A stretch of DNA of 56,944 nucleotides, taken from positions 1-56,944 of the forward strand of contig JAUUSE010000006.1 of NCBI GenBank assembly GCA_030842085.1, written 5' to 3'. Source of the DNA: Timburyella sp030842085. Its GTDB lineage: Bacteria > Bacillota > Clostridia > Oscillospirales > Acutalibacteraceae. Below, one piece after another: positions 1-8,732 of the stretch. Numbering within the stretch: the first letter of the stretch is position 1; each line of letters opens with the position of its first letter. The notes below the pieces were generated by a model, which saw only the letters and a program-made list of their open reading frames with translations, had not been told where the DNA came from and searched no databases. The position numbers and the translations under genes are program-made.

Positions 1-141
1 AATCGCCGCAAACAAGTTGATGTACTGTTGAATGATATGGAAGAAAAGGAGCTTACGAAGCGGCACAATAATTTGACGGAAAACGTACAAAGGGCGGGGA
101 GTGTTCCCCGCCCTTTGCGTTTTCCAGAATCGCACCTTTGA
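1..141 (+). CDS. C-terminal end of an unidentified ORF, cut by the window start
   Basis: Frame 1 is open from the first base to a TGA at 139-141. It gives a charged, helical-looking peptide (NRRKQVDVLLNDMEEKEL near the start). The other two forward frames stop within the first 31 bases, so frame 1 is the best candidate for an incoming gene. Its position just upstream of an integrase fits a small mobile-element gene, but I recognise no family. Oddly, the reading frame runs through the terminator hairpin at 89-121, so the real coding end may lie earlier in a different frame and this could be a chance opening. Confidence 0.25.
   Translation, partial: NRRKQVDVLLNDMEEKELTKRHNNLTENVQRAGSVPRPLRFPESHL
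89..124 (+). terminator. Intrinsic terminator upstream of the integrase
   Basis: A 12-bp perfect GC-rich stem (89-100 with 105-116, loop GTGT) is followed by GCGTTTT. It ends whatever is transcribed into the window from the left and separates that unit from the integrase gene. Confidence 0.8.
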
Positions 142-214
142 TAGAGCCATGGTTTTTCAGTATAAAGAAGGTATCGGCGCTGAAATACATATTAAATAGA
201 AAGGAACTGAAATC

Positions 215-1426
215 ATGGCGAAAAAACAAGAAAATGTTCTCCGGTATGGCACTACCATGCGGAGGGGGATTCAATATTACAGGACTCGGATCACCGATGC
301 CGATGGAAAGAGGGTGGATTTGTATGCTGAAACCTGCGAGGAACTCCAGTTAAAGGAGATGGAGGCCCGACGCCAGGTAGAGGAGGCGGTTTTCAGCAGA
401 AAACATCCAACGGTGGCAGAGTATTGCGAGAAGTGGCTACTTATGCAGTCGGCAAAGGTATCTTCCGGCACGTTGAGAGGATATACCCAGACCATGAACA
501 ACTATATTGTCAAGCCTTTAGGCGATATGTATCTTGAGGATGTGACTGCAGACGATATTCGGCTTGCGATGATTCCATTGGCTTCAAAATCTGCTGGATT
601 GTATAGTAAGGTAAATATGCTCCTGAAATGTGTCTTTTATTCGGCAGAGCGAAGCCAGTTACTTGAATATAATCCCTGTGAGGGACTCTCGGCCAAAGGG
701 GGAAAACCGGGGAAAAAGATAAATGCCTTGACGGATGAGCAAGTGAAGCTGCTTTTAGATACTGTCCGAGGACTTCCGCCCTATACCTTTATAATGATCG
801 CTTTATATTCCGGTCTGCGGCGCGAAGAAATTTTGGGACTGCAATGGGACTGCGTATTTCTGGATGTTCCTACGCCGTACATCTCTGTACGGAGAGCATG
901 GCGCTCAGAAAATAACAGGCCGGTGATTTCCACAACGCTGAAAACGAAGGCGGCTCGGAGAGATATTCCGATCCCAAAGTGTTTGACAGACTGCCTGCGG
1001 GAAGTGAAAGAGAAAACCGAATCGGAATATGTGGTTGCTGACAGAAATGGAAATCCTCTTTCATCTTCGCAGTTTCAGCGGGTATGGAAATATGTAACCG
1101 TTCGCTCTACGAAACCCCATAACTATTATAAGTATGTAAATGGCCAGTGCGTGAAGTGTACGGTAACGCCTACCCCTGGCAGTCATCAGAAAAATAACCC
1201 GAAGTTAGTGTATGCCATTGACTTTGATGTAACCCCACATCAACTTCGTCACACCTATATTACTAACCTGCTGTATGCAGGCATTGACCCAAAAACTGTT
1301 CAATATCTTGCCGGGCATGAAAACAGTAAGACGACTATGGACATTTACGCGCAGGTGAAGTATAATAAACCGGAGGAACTTCTGAGTGTTGTAAATGCTG
1401 CATTTGTTCCATCTGTTGGTGCCTAA
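215..1426 (+). CDS. int: Tyrosine site-specific recombinase (integrase) of an integrative element
   Basis: A 403-residue phage/Tn916-type integrase. The N-terminal 60 residues look like the AP2-like arm-binding domain (YYRTRITDADGKRVDLY). A core-binding SAM-like domain follows (about 65-165), then the catalytic domain with Arg near 201 (SGLRREE), HQLR near 341-344, His near 367 (AGHENS) and the nucleophile Tyr near 378 (MDIYAQV), so all key residues are present. The ATG follows AAAGGA at a good distance. It sits between two terminators as a single-gene unit, the usual end position of an ICE or prophage. It uses ATT/ATC for Ile more than the ATA-rich host genes, which suggests transfer. The rest of the element must lie to the left, outside the window. 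Confidence 0.93.
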   Translation: MAKKQENVLRYGTTMRRGIQYYRTRITDADGKRVDLYAETCEELQLKEMEARRQVEEAVFSRKHPTVAEYCEKWLLMQSAKVSSGTLRGYTQTMNNYIVKPLGDMYLEDVTADDIRLAMIPLASKSAGLYSKVNMLLKCVFYSAERSQLLEYNPCEGLSAKGGKPGKKINALTDEQVKLLLDTVRGLPPYTFIMIALYSGLRREEILGLQWDCVFLDVPTPYISVRRAWRSENNRPVISTTLKTKAARRDIPIPKCLTDCLREVKEKTESEYVVADRNGNPLSSSQFQRVWKYVTVRSTKPHNYYKYVNGQCVKCTVTPTPGSHQKNNPKLVYAIDFDVTPHQLRHTYITNLLYAGIDPKTVQYLAGHENSKTTMDIYAQVKYNKPEELLSVVNAAFVPSVGA

Positions 1427-1587
1427 AATGCCCCCATTTTTATGATTAAATACTGGGGCAACATTTGAGGGCAGAGGCCAAAAAGCCCATAAAATCAAGG
1501 AAAACAGGCGCTAAACTGTACGCCAGTACGGTCTCAAGGCGGCCCGTCGCGCACCCCAGTTCTCAAAGAGATAATATTTGTGAGTTT
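1427..1587. other. Probable element/chromosome junction downstream of int
   Basis: The 160 bases after the integrase stop carry no credible gene. They hold a GC-richer patch (about 1505-1570) unlike the AT-rich spacers around it. Integrase genes of this type usually lie next to the attachment site, so one att copy is expected here. I cannot see a tRNA 3' end or other recognisable target, and the partner repeat is outside the window, so the exact core cannot be named. Confidence 0.3.
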
Positions 1588-1629
1588 AAAAGCCGAAATC
1601 CTTTTATATGGATTTCGGCTTTTTTTTTG
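1588..1629 (+). terminator. Strong intrinsic terminator after int
   Basis: A 14-bp stem (1588-1601 with 1610-1623) built on AAGCCGAAATCC is followed by a run of T. It ends the integrase transcript or marks the end of the element. Confidence 0.85.
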
Positions 1630-2219
1630 CTTAAAATAGATATTCACACTTTTAGCAGTATATTATCATGCATTATAACAGCACATCATAGGATTTTCAA
1701 AGGATTATTACACTGTTGGACGCTGTTATTTATCCTTTACAGATTATGGAAAATTTATTTAAAAGTCCGAGAAATACGAATCATTTGCTGGATATACAGA
1801 CTGTTTGGCGGTTTTTATGCTATTTTGTTGCAAGATAAGTTTTGCAGCATCATTTTTGATGTACAAGTTAACAAAAAGCATAACATGAATGATGGTGAAT
1901 TGACTTATTAAATTTTACAGACGATAAATTGGACAGGCCTGCTTTAAATATCTGTTTTAAGCTGGGCTAAAATTTCAAAATATTATTAAAACAAATAATT
2001 GACAATACAAAAAAGGAATTTTAGCAAAGCTCTTGCACAAAATAAAAAGTACGGGCAAACCGACGCAACAAAAGCGCTGATTAATTGCGCAAGAGACTGA
2101 CATGGCAAATAAATCGTGCTTAAACGGCGTTTTAAGTATGACCGTACTTAAAATAAGTTACACTAATATAGTTACAATATTGTTATTTGAAATATAAACT
2201 CAATATTGCTATAATTATG
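1630..2219. other. AT-rich spacer, no gene seen
   Basis: About 590 bases with no ORF having a ribosome binding site and no recognised family. A 148-aa opening (1465-1911) crosses the terminator and has no plausible start signal. No clear tRNA, riboswitch or repeat is visible. Confidence 0.6.
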
Positions 2220-3074
2220 TCAAATTCTGTTGCGGTGTAGGAAAATTATTCCGAGAGTATCAGGCCCGCAATGTACAGCTATAGAGCTGCTGGCGTTAAC
2301 CTTATAAATTTTATCGAAAATTCCGCTTTTTTCCAAACGGTCAGCGACCATATTTGGCAGCTCATCGGTGAGACATGTGTGAGTAACAAATGCTATATCT
2401 GGAACAATATCGTCTTTTTGGGCAATGATATTGTCGGTATACTCGCAAAGTACATTGGCAAGCTTACCTCTGTATTTTTTCCCGACGCGCATCTCGCCGT
2501 CGCGCACTTCGATGCAGGGTTTAAGCTTTAGAACATTTGCGCCAAGTGCTGCAACAGCGGAGCATCTGCCGCCTTTGTGGAGATATTTGAGGGTGTCGAT
2601 AATAAATGTGCAGTCCATTTTTCCCTGCATATCATTAAGCTTGTTTAATATCTCTTCTGCCGAAGCACCAGCCTTAGCCATCTGAGCGGCTACGATTACC
2701 TGATATCCTATGCCGGATGAGAGATTTTTTGAGTTTATAACATGTACGTTTTCCATATCTTGGGCGGCAATGCGCGCGTTATTATATGCTGCGGACATTG
2801 TTGAGCTTATTATAAAATGAATTACGGTGCTGCCGTCTTCAGTATATCCTTTAAAAAGCTCAGTATAATCTGCCACGTTTGCAGCGCTTGTTGTGGCAAG
2901 CTTGCCGGTTTCTTCAGCATATTTAAACAAATCTGCAGGCACAACGTCTACGCCGTCAATGTGTTTTTTATCGCCAAGTATTACCGGAAGTCCATAAACT
3001 TTTATATCTAAATTTTTAATAAGATTTTCTGGCATATCGGCGGTACTATCGCAACTGATTATTATTTTGCTCAT
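2220..3074 (-). CDS. DegV family fatty-acid-binding protein (FakB type)
   Basis: At 284 residues it is the normal DegV length. DegV proteins bind a fatty acid in a tunnel and present it to the kinase FakA, which makes acyl-phosphate for phospholipid synthesis or for membrane turnover. Visible motifs are the N-terminal SCDSTADMP, the TTSAANVADY ligand-loop motif near residue 60, DTLKYLHKGGRCS near 160, and HCGPDTLG close to the C-terminus. The start has AGAGAGG upstream. It stands alone on the minus strand. The matching kinase FakA lies 35 kb away at 37227, so the two halves of the system are unlinked here. Clostridia often carry several DegV paralogues with different chain preferences; the ligand cannot be read from the sequence. 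Confidence 0.93.
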   Translation of the reverse strand: MSKIIISCDSTADMPENLIKNLDIKVYGLPVILGDKKHIDGVDVVPADLFKYAEETGKLATTSAANVADYTELFKGYTEDGSTVIHFIISSTMSAAYNNARIAAQDMENVHVINSKNLSSGIGYQVIVAAQMAKAGASAEEILNKLNDMQGKMDCTFIIDTLKYLHKGGRCSAVAALGANVLKLKPCIEVRDGEMRVGKKYRGKLANVLCEYTDNIIAQKDDIVPDIAFVTHTCLTDELPNMVADRLEKSGIFDKIYKVNASSSIAVHCGPDTLGIIFLHRNRI

Positions 3075-3204
3075 ATGTTTAAAACCTCTCTTTTCTAATT
3101 GATATTACCAAATATTATAACATAGAAAAGGGAATTTTTATAGAAATTATTTGCAACAAAGAAAAAACTTTTTTAGTGTAATATAGACTAAGGGGATGGT
3201 ATTT

Positions 3205-4107
3205 ATGTCAAGGCCAAAAGTAATAATTATAATAGCTGTAATAACGGCACTGACATTTTTGACAACTTTTTTCGGTGTATCCTGCAAGCTTATAATGGAC
3301 AATAACGAGGAGCTTAAAAGTCAGCTTCAGAATGCTCAGTCGCAGATAGATTCGACCGTCTCTGAATATGAGAGTCAGCTTAATGAAAAATCGAGCGAGA
3401 TAGACAGGCTAAATTCTGAGCTTAACAGCATTAAGACCCAGTCACAGCAGACTTCTTCGTCCGGTGGTACTGAGACGTCACAGAAGATATGCTATCTTAC
3501 ATTTGATGACGGTCCCTCCGAAAATACGCTTAAAATACTTGAGATACTTAAGAGGGAAAATGTAAAGGCAACATTTTTTGTTATACACACAGACAAGATG
3601 AATTATCTCAAAAACATAGCTGATGATGGTCACGCTATAGGGCTGCACTCTTACAGCCATGAATATAAATCAATATATTCAAACGATGATGCATATTTTA
3701 ATGATTTACAGATGATTTCCGACGAGGTGTTCCAGTATACTGGGATAAAGTCTAATATAATCCGTTTTCCGGGCGGCTCGTCAAATACTACGAGCAAAAA
3801 ATATAATAAGGGAATAATGACACGCCTTACGCAAGAGGTACAGAATAAAGGATATACTTATTTTGACTGGAATGTAACGTCAGGCGATGCCGATACTAAG
3901 AAATTAACGGCAGACGAAATAGTTCAAAGATGCAAAAATGACATGCCTAAAAAGAGCAATGCATGCGTTCTCATGCATGATGCGAGTGTTAAGACAACAA
4001 CAGTAGAAGCGCTGCCGCAGATTATTAAATTATTCAGAGATAATGGCTTTACGTTTGACAAACTTGATTCAAACAGTGTTATCCCAAAACATAAGGTAAA
4101 TAACTAA
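3205..4107 (+). CDS. Membrane-anchored NodB-type polysaccharide deacetylase
   Basis: About 300 residues: a short cytoplasmic N-terminus, one membrane helix (about 6-28), a coiled coil (about 31-80, heptad-like LQNAQSQ...SEIDRLNSEL), a Ser/Thr/Gln linker, then a NodB carbohydrate esterase family 4 domain. Catalytic motifs are visible: TFDDGPS (metal Asp and base), HSYSH (metal His pair), RFPGGSS, and VLMHDAS near the end. It probably removes acetyl groups from peptidoglycan or another envelope glycan outside the membrane. The ATG at 3205 is preferred over 3196 because AGGGG ends 9 bases upstream of it, whereas it abuts 3196. A monocistronic unit with its own terminator. Confidence 0.9.
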   Translation: MSRPKVIIIIAVITALTFLTTFFGVSCKLIMDNNEELKSQLQNAQSQIDSTVSEYESQLNEKSSEIDRLNSELNSIKTQSQQTSSSGGTETSQKICYLTFDDGPSENTLKILEILKRENVKATFFVIHTDKMNYLKNIADDGHAIGLHSYSHEYKSIYSNDDAYFNDLQMISDEVFQYTGIKSNIIRFPGGSSNTTSKKYNKGIMTRLTQEVQNKGYTYFDWNVTSGDADTKKLTADEIVQRCKNDMPKKSNACVLMHDASVKTTTVEALPQIIKLFRDNGFTFDKLDSNSVIPKHKVNN

Positions 4108-4121
4108 TACTTATAAAAATG

Positions 4122-4158
4122 AAGCAGGATACCTTAACAAAGGCATCCTGCTTTTTGC
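4122..4158 (+). terminator. Intrinsic terminator of the deacetylase gene
   Basis: An AGCAGGAT..CC stem pairs with GG.ATCCTGCT and is followed by TTTTT, 15 bases after the stop codon. Confidence 0.85.
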
Positions 4159-4614
4159 ACTTTATTATACATTATATTTAAAGTCAAATCGCTGACAGTG
4201 TTCTTATGATTGATTTAAAGAATTAATTAGAAATCTAATTGCTCCTTTGCGCGTGTATAAATAACTGCTGTGAAAAATTACATTTGTTACATTTTAAAAG
4301 TTTTCCGGGACTATGCCATTATGTTAGATAATGAATAGCACATTTATATGCGATTTTGATGTTATACTTTAATTTATCACCTGTTATGCATAAACGTAAA
4401 AATATTTTTGACACTAGAGCTATATAACGGGATAGGGAATATTAAGGCTTTAGCGGCAGAATCGGCCAAATACATAAAGCGTTCTTGCTATGCAGTAAGT
4501 GTGATAAAATGGTCAGGTCAGCTTTGTGACTTATTAATAAGATTTATCTCTCATAGTCTGATAATTCAGAAGATAGATGCAATTACTGAGCTGTTACACT
4601 TATCGGCGGACCAA
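4159..4614. other. Convergent spacer, no gene seen
   Basis: About 455 AT-rich bases between two convergent deacetylase genes. A 97-aa opening (4408-4701) overlaps the end of the minus-strand gene and has no ribosome binding site. No RNA motif recognised. Confidence 0.6.
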
Positions 4615-5424
4615 TCATCCTGCCGGCAGCAGGTCGGCTGGGTCGCCGATTGTATAGCCTTCGGCCTTAATACTCTCTATAGCAAATGGAAGCATATTTG
4701 AATTAGTCTCATTGGCCAGATGCAGCAGCAATATAGCTCCGGGGTGTATTCTCGCCATAATTTTAGAGACGGCGGTTTCAGCAGGAATTACATTATCACC
4801 CCAATCCTCATAGGCAAAGCTCCACAGCAGCGTAGTAAGGCCCAGACTATTGGCCTCGGCAATTACATCATCGTAAAATTTGCCCTGCGGCGGACGGTAA
4901 AACTGCATGCTTATGCCGTACTTTTCAGAAAACGCCGACTGCAGTTTAGTTATATCTTCCCGAATTTCAGCAAACGAAGATTTTTCACAGTCGCGGTGGT
5001 AATAGGTGTGATTACCTATATAATGCCCGTCGGCAATCATACGTGATATAAGGTCCGGCTCTTTTTCAAGATAATTTCCCGTTATAAAGAAAACGGCTTT
5101 TAAATTGTTCTGCTTTAATATATCCAGAACAGTTTCGGTATATCCTGCTTCGTATCCTAAATCGAAAGTAAGATATACTTTCTTTTCATCTGTATTTCCG
5201 ATAAATTTGCCGCCGTTGTTGTTTAAAATTTCAATGCCCTGAGCGTTGCCCTCAGGAGTTGTGTGGTTGTTGTTGTGGCGCAGGCCCCAGCTTACTACTC
5301 CAGTCCCGGCACCGGAAGATATTATTTGGCGGCCAAAGGATGAGAAAAGGAAAATGGATACAGCCAGCGCTATGCCGAGAATAAAAAGACCTGTAGATTT
5401 TTTAGATGACGATATTATTTTCAT
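4615..5424 (-). CDS. pdaA: PdaA-type peptidoglycan N-acetylmuramic acid deacetylase
   Basis: About 269 residues: a signal-anchor helix near the N-terminus (GLFILGIALAVSIFLF), then the pdaA signature WGLRHNNNHTTP, then a NodB domain with TFDLGYEAGYT, the metal motif HTYYH, RPPQGKF and LLLHLA. The TFDxGYExGYT form and the RxNxxH segment separate it from ordinary chitin-type deacetylases. In Bacillus, PdaA deacetylates muramic acid so that cortex muramic-delta-lactam can form, which germination enzymes require. The start at 5424 (MKIISSSKK) follows GGGAAGTG; the ATG 36 bases further upstream has no such site. With gpr and spoIIP nearby it supports an endospore-former. Sporulation-specific transcription is expected, but no clear sigma-G promoter could be fixed. 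Confidence 0.87.
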   Translation of the reverse strand: MKIISSSKKSTGLFILGIALAVSIFLFSSFGRQIISSGAGTGVVSWGLRHNNNHTTPEGNAQGIEILNNNGGKFIGNTDEKKVYLTFDLGYEAGYTETVLDILKQNNLKAVFFITGNYLEKEPDLISRMIADGHYIGNHTYYHRDCEKSSFAEIREDITKLQSAFSEKYGISMQFYRPPQGKFYDDVIAEANSLGLTTLLWSFAYEDWGDNVIPAETAVSKIMARIHPGAILLLHLANETNSNMLPFAIESIKAEGYTIGDPADLLPAG

Positions 5425-5812
5425 AGCAGCACTTCCCGTAATATATTTATTTGTGTGCATTAAATATATATGACAAAATTGGCATATTATGACGAATGCT
5501 TGTCTTTTTCGGTGTGTCGGCCGAGAATATTTTGCAGAAAATTTTGCCGGATAGTCTTGTACATCTAAAACAAAGAAGTAATTCAGTCGGCTTTAATATG
5601 TTGCCTTTTGTGACTATAAAGTGTATAATAAAAAAAGCTGTTTACAGTCATAACAGGCGTTTTATATGTTGAAATATTCCGGAGCGCTCAATGTGGATAT
5701 ATGATTAGAGATTTCGATATATTTTTTAATGTGTGCGGCGTTATAGATTATTTGCAGCAGTTTAATACGCTTATGTCTGTTTTGGAAAATAAAAAGATAA
5801 AGGAGCTTTTGT
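5425..5812. other. Divergent spacer between pdaA and glyA
   Basis: About 390 AT-rich bases that must hold both promoters. I looked for a ZTP, tetrahydrofolate or glycine riboswitch in front of glyA and saw none. AAAGGAGC immediately before 5813 is the glyA ribosome binding site. Confidence 0.6.
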
Positions 5813-7063
5813 ATGTACAGCGATATAATCAATACCATTGGATTTGTCAGCCACAGCGACGGTGAAGTAGCGCAGGCCATGCGCAGCGAGCTTAAGCGTC
5901 AGCAGAATAACATAGAGCTTATCGCATCGGAAAATTTTGTTTCTCCGGCGGTTATGGCGGCTATGGGCAGCGTTCTGACAAACAAGTATGCTGAAGGGTA
6001 TCCCGGCAAGCGTTATTACGGCGGATGTCAGTGCGTGGATATTGTGGAGAACATAGCGCGCGACAGGGCTAAGGAGCTGTTCGGCGCAGAGCATGCCAAT
6101 GTTCAGCCGCATTCCGGCGCACAGGCAAACCAGGCGGTATATTTTGCATTTTTAAAGCCGGGCGACACCGTTATGGGAATGAATCTTGCTCATGGCGGAC
6201 ATCTTACACACGGCTCGCCGGTAAATATGTCGGGTGCTACATATAATTTTGTTCCTTACGGCGTAAACGACGACGGATTTATAGATTATGAAAAAATGGA
6301 GCAGACGGCTTTAGAGGTAAAGCCAAAGCTTATCGTCGCCGGCGCGTCTGCCTATGCAAGGAAGATTGAATTTGACCGCATGAGCGAGATAGCCAAGAAA
6401 TGCGGAGCAATGCTTATGGTCGATATGGCGCATATAGCCGGTCTTGTGGCGGCGGGCCTCCACATGAATCCTGTGCCGTATGCCGATATAGTAACGACTA
6501 CTACTCATAAGACGCTGCGCGGACCGAGAGGCGGTATGATTCTCTGTAAAGAAGAATATGCCAAGGCCATTGACAAGGCGGTATTCCCCGGCAATCAGGG
6601 CGGCCCGCTCATGCACATAATTGCTGCAAAGGCGGTCTGCTTTAAAGAAGCATTGTCCGAAGACTTTAAAAAATACCAGCAGCGTGTTGTTGATAACGCT
6701 CAGGCGCTTGCAAACGGGCTTATTAAGCGCGGCATTAAGCTTGTGTCGGGCGGTACTGATAACCACCTTGTATTGGTTAACTTAGTGGGTACCGGCATAA
6801 CGGGTAAAGAGCTGGAGCATCGCCTCGACGCCGTTAATATTACAACAAACAAGAACGCGATACCAAACGACCCGGAAAAGCCGTTTGTCACGAGCGGCGT
6901 TCGTCTCGGCACGCCGGCGGCTACTACACGTGGTCTTAACACTGATGATTTTGACAAAATAGCGGAATTTATAGCTTTAGCAGCAACCGACTTTGAAAAC
7001 AATGCCGACAAGATAAAGGCCGGAGTTAGGGAAATCTGTGAAAAATATCCGCTTTACGAATAA
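5813..7063 (+). CDS. glyA: Serine hydroxymethyltransferase
   Basis: 416 residues, the standard length. The PLP enzyme interconverts serine plus tetrahydrofolate with glycine plus 5,10-methylene-tetrahydrofolate, the main source of one-carbon units. Motifs: IELIASENFVS at the N-terminus, YAEGYPGKRYYGG, and the PLP-lysine segment TTTTHKTLRGPRGG with Lys near 233. AAAGGAG precedes the ATG. It is followed after 27 bases by an esterase gene on the same strand, with a shared terminator at 8001, so the two are probably co-transcribed. No internal abnormality seen. Confidence 0.97.
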   Translation: MYSDIINTIGFVSHSDGEVAQAMRSELKRQQNNIELIASENFVSPAVMAAMGSVLTNKYAEGYPGKRYYGGCQCVDIVENIARDRAKELFGAEHANVQPHSGAQANQAVYFAFLKPGDTVMGMNLAHGGHLTHGSPVNMSGATYNFVPYGVNDDGFIDYEKMEQTALEVKPKLIVAGASAYARKIEFDRMSEIAKKCGAMLMVDMAHIAGLVAAGLHMNPVPYADIVTTTTHKTLRGPRGGMILCKEEYAKAIDKAVFPGNQGGPLMHIIAAKAVCFKEALSEDFKKYQQRVVDNAQALANGLIKRGIKLVSGGTDNHLVLVNLVGTGITGKELEHRLDAVNITTNKNAIPNDPEKPFVTSGVRLGTPAATTRGLNTDDFDKIAEFIALAATDFENNADKIKAGVREICEKYPLYE

Positions 7064-7090
7064 TATTTTATATAATGGGGTTTAAGAAGT

Positions 7091-7855
7091 ATGGCAAATT
7101 TTAGAGGATCGATATTTTCAGACCAGCTCGGCATGCGCACAAATATTACCGTAAGCCTGCCGTTCGATGTGGCAAATAAGGTGGGGGTGACCACTCCGCA
7201 GGAGGATATGCCGATATTGTATCTTCTTCACGGGCTGTCGGACGACAATACTATGTGGTCACGCTATACGGATATAGAGCGGTTCGCTGATTACAGAGGA
7301 TTTATAGTTGTAATGCCTGAGGTGCAGCGCAGCTTTTATTCCGACATGGTTTATGGTCCGAACTATTTTTCATATATAGCGGACGAGCTTCCGCAGCTTG
7401 TAAAATCTCTGTTCGGAATTGAGCGCCCGAGGGAGAAAACCTTTGTGGCAGGGCTGTCAATGGGCGGATACGGCGCGGCAAAGGTGGCGCTCAGCCGTCC
7501 CGACAGATATATGGCGGCAGCATCATTTTCCGGCGTGCTCGATGTAAGACGTTCATATGACCTTGTAGTAAACGACGAGTTTTATGCGATATCTAAAGGC
7601 GTTGTCCGCCCGGAGGACGACTTGTTTGCCCTTGCCGAAAAAGCGGCTGACAATAAAAACAAGCCGTCGTTTTTCATAACCTGCGGCAAGGACGATATGC
7701 TTGTCGGCATACATGAGCAGCAGGACGACTTTAAAAAATGCCTTGATAAATATGGCTATAAATATGAATATAATGAGTGGCCGGGCGGACACGAGTGGCG
7801 GCTTTGGGAAAAATCAGTCGAGCAGGCGCTGGACTACTTCTTAACGCTTATGTAA
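7091..7855 (+). CDS. Alpha/beta-hydrolase esterase (EstA / S-formylglutathione hydrolase-like)
   Basis: 254 residues with the esterase D-like fold. LLHGLSDDNTMW forms the oxyanion-side loop. GLSMGGYG carries the nucleophile Ser near 122, GKDDMLV the acid Asp near 201 and GGHEW the His near 233, so the triad is complete. It resembles the cytoplasmic tributyrin/acetyl esterases of Firmicutes, which cleave short acyl or aryl esters and can act on acetylated sugars. There is no signal peptide. It lies directly behind glyA and is probably in the same transcript. Substrate not predictable. Confidence 0.88.
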   Translation: MANFRGSIFSDQLGMRTNITVSLPFDVANKVGVTTPQEDMPILYLLHGLSDDNTMWSRYTDIERFADYRGFIVVMPEVQRSFYSDMVYGPNYFSYIADELPQLVKSLFGIERPREKTFVAGLSMGGYGAAKVALSRPDRYMAAASFSGVLDVRRSYDLVVNDEFYAISKGVVRPEDDLFALAEKAADNKNKPSFFITCGKDDMLVGIHEQQDDFKKCLDKYGYKYEYNEWPGGHEWRLWEKSVEQALDYFLTLM

Positions 7856-8000
7856 TAAATCTGTGATGTGTACAGGTACGCAGCTTTTAAGCATAGCCGG
7901 CAGCAGTAAAGTGGTATTATTTGCTTCATGCAATCCGCCATACTGCTTAAAGAAGATGTATGCGCGGCGCGCCTGTAGATTTTAGCTCAAAAAGTAAGGA
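7856..8000. other. 3' untranslated stretch after the glyA-esterase pair
   Basis: About 145 bases between the esterase stop and the terminator. No ORF or known motif seen. Confidence 0.4.
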
Positions 8001-8032
8001 AAAAGCCGCCGGAATATTTCGGCGGCTTTTTG
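8001..8032 (+). terminator. Intrinsic terminator of the glyA-esterase unit
   Basis: AAAAGCCGCC pairs with GGCGGCTTTT (8001-8010 with 8021-8030), followed by T. It is nearly symmetrical, so it could also work on the minus strand. Confidence 0.85.
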
Positions 8033-8177
8033 CAAAATTTATTTATTGACATTGGCGAATAGGTATGTACAGCCGAAGAAATTATTTATAATGAATATTT
8101 AGAGTGTATTCAGCTGTATTTCCTATATGAAAATAATTTATATTATTTAATTAGGAAAAACTAATTGGGGTTGGCTT

Positions 8178-8645
8178 ATGAATTATAAAAATGCGCGGAT
8201 GCATGCTCTGACAGATGAATTTGCCGATAAAATCAGCAATTGGGAATATGGTGTGCCTTATCAAAGATACAATTTCAAGGGGCGCCCAAACGGATACCTT
8301 ATGAATAAAGAAACATGGGGCACAGAGCAGTTTTGCTTGCTTGAGAATAACGAGATTTTAGGATATGTCTCCTGCCAGTTCGAGAATGATAAACTTTGGG
8401 TTGGCTGGTCGTTATGTCCAGATTTGTGCGGCAAAAGAACAGGACATTTATTTGCTCTGAAATGTATAGAGGAAATAAGAAAACAGAAAAGATATAATGA
8501 GGAAATATATTTAAGAGTGGCGGCATCAAATATAAGGGCAATAAAGGCTTATCAAAGGGCCGGCTTTGCCTTTTCAGAGATTATTCAGGATGAAGTTGCT
8601 TATACGAACAATATAGAAGATTTCTGGATTATGAAAATTGAATAA
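8178..8645 (+). CDS. GNAT family N-acetyltransferase
   Basis: 155 residues with the GNAT pattern: central strands with the acetyl-CoA-binding region (WSLCPDLCGKRTGHLFALKCIEEI, an R/Q-x-x-G-x-G/A-like loop) and the C-terminal IRAIKAYQRAGF motif (about 118-130) typical of RimJ/RimL-like members. It transfers acetyl from acetyl-CoA to an amine of a small molecule or protein; the substrate is unknown. It is a single gene between a terminator and rarA, with a G-rich ribosome binding site (TTGGGGTTGG) just before the ATG. Confidence 0.85.
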   Translation: MNYKNARMHALTDEFADKISNWEYGVPYQRYNFKGRPNGYLMNKETWGTEQFCLLENNEILGYVSCQFENDKLWVGWSLCPDLCGKRTGHLFALKCIEEIRKQKRYNEEIYLRVAASNIRAIKAYQRAGFAFSEIIQDEVAYTNNIEDFWIMKIE

Positions 8646-8732
8646 TAGATTGAAAATTAAATTCATATATCGTAAGTATATTTTAAATTTTGATATAGTA
8701 ATATAAAATATGGAAAATGCGAGGTGAAAAAC

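Noticed and set aside
1465..1911. 148-residue frame downstream of int
   Set aside because: Crosses a strong terminator, lacks a ribosome binding site and shows no domain.
4408..4701. 97-residue frame in the spacer before pdaA
   Set aside because: Runs into the convergent pdaA coding region and has no start signal.
5425..5812. Glycine, ZTP or tetrahydrofolate riboswitch upstream of glyA
   Set aside because: None of the conserved blocks of these aptamers can be found in the spacer.
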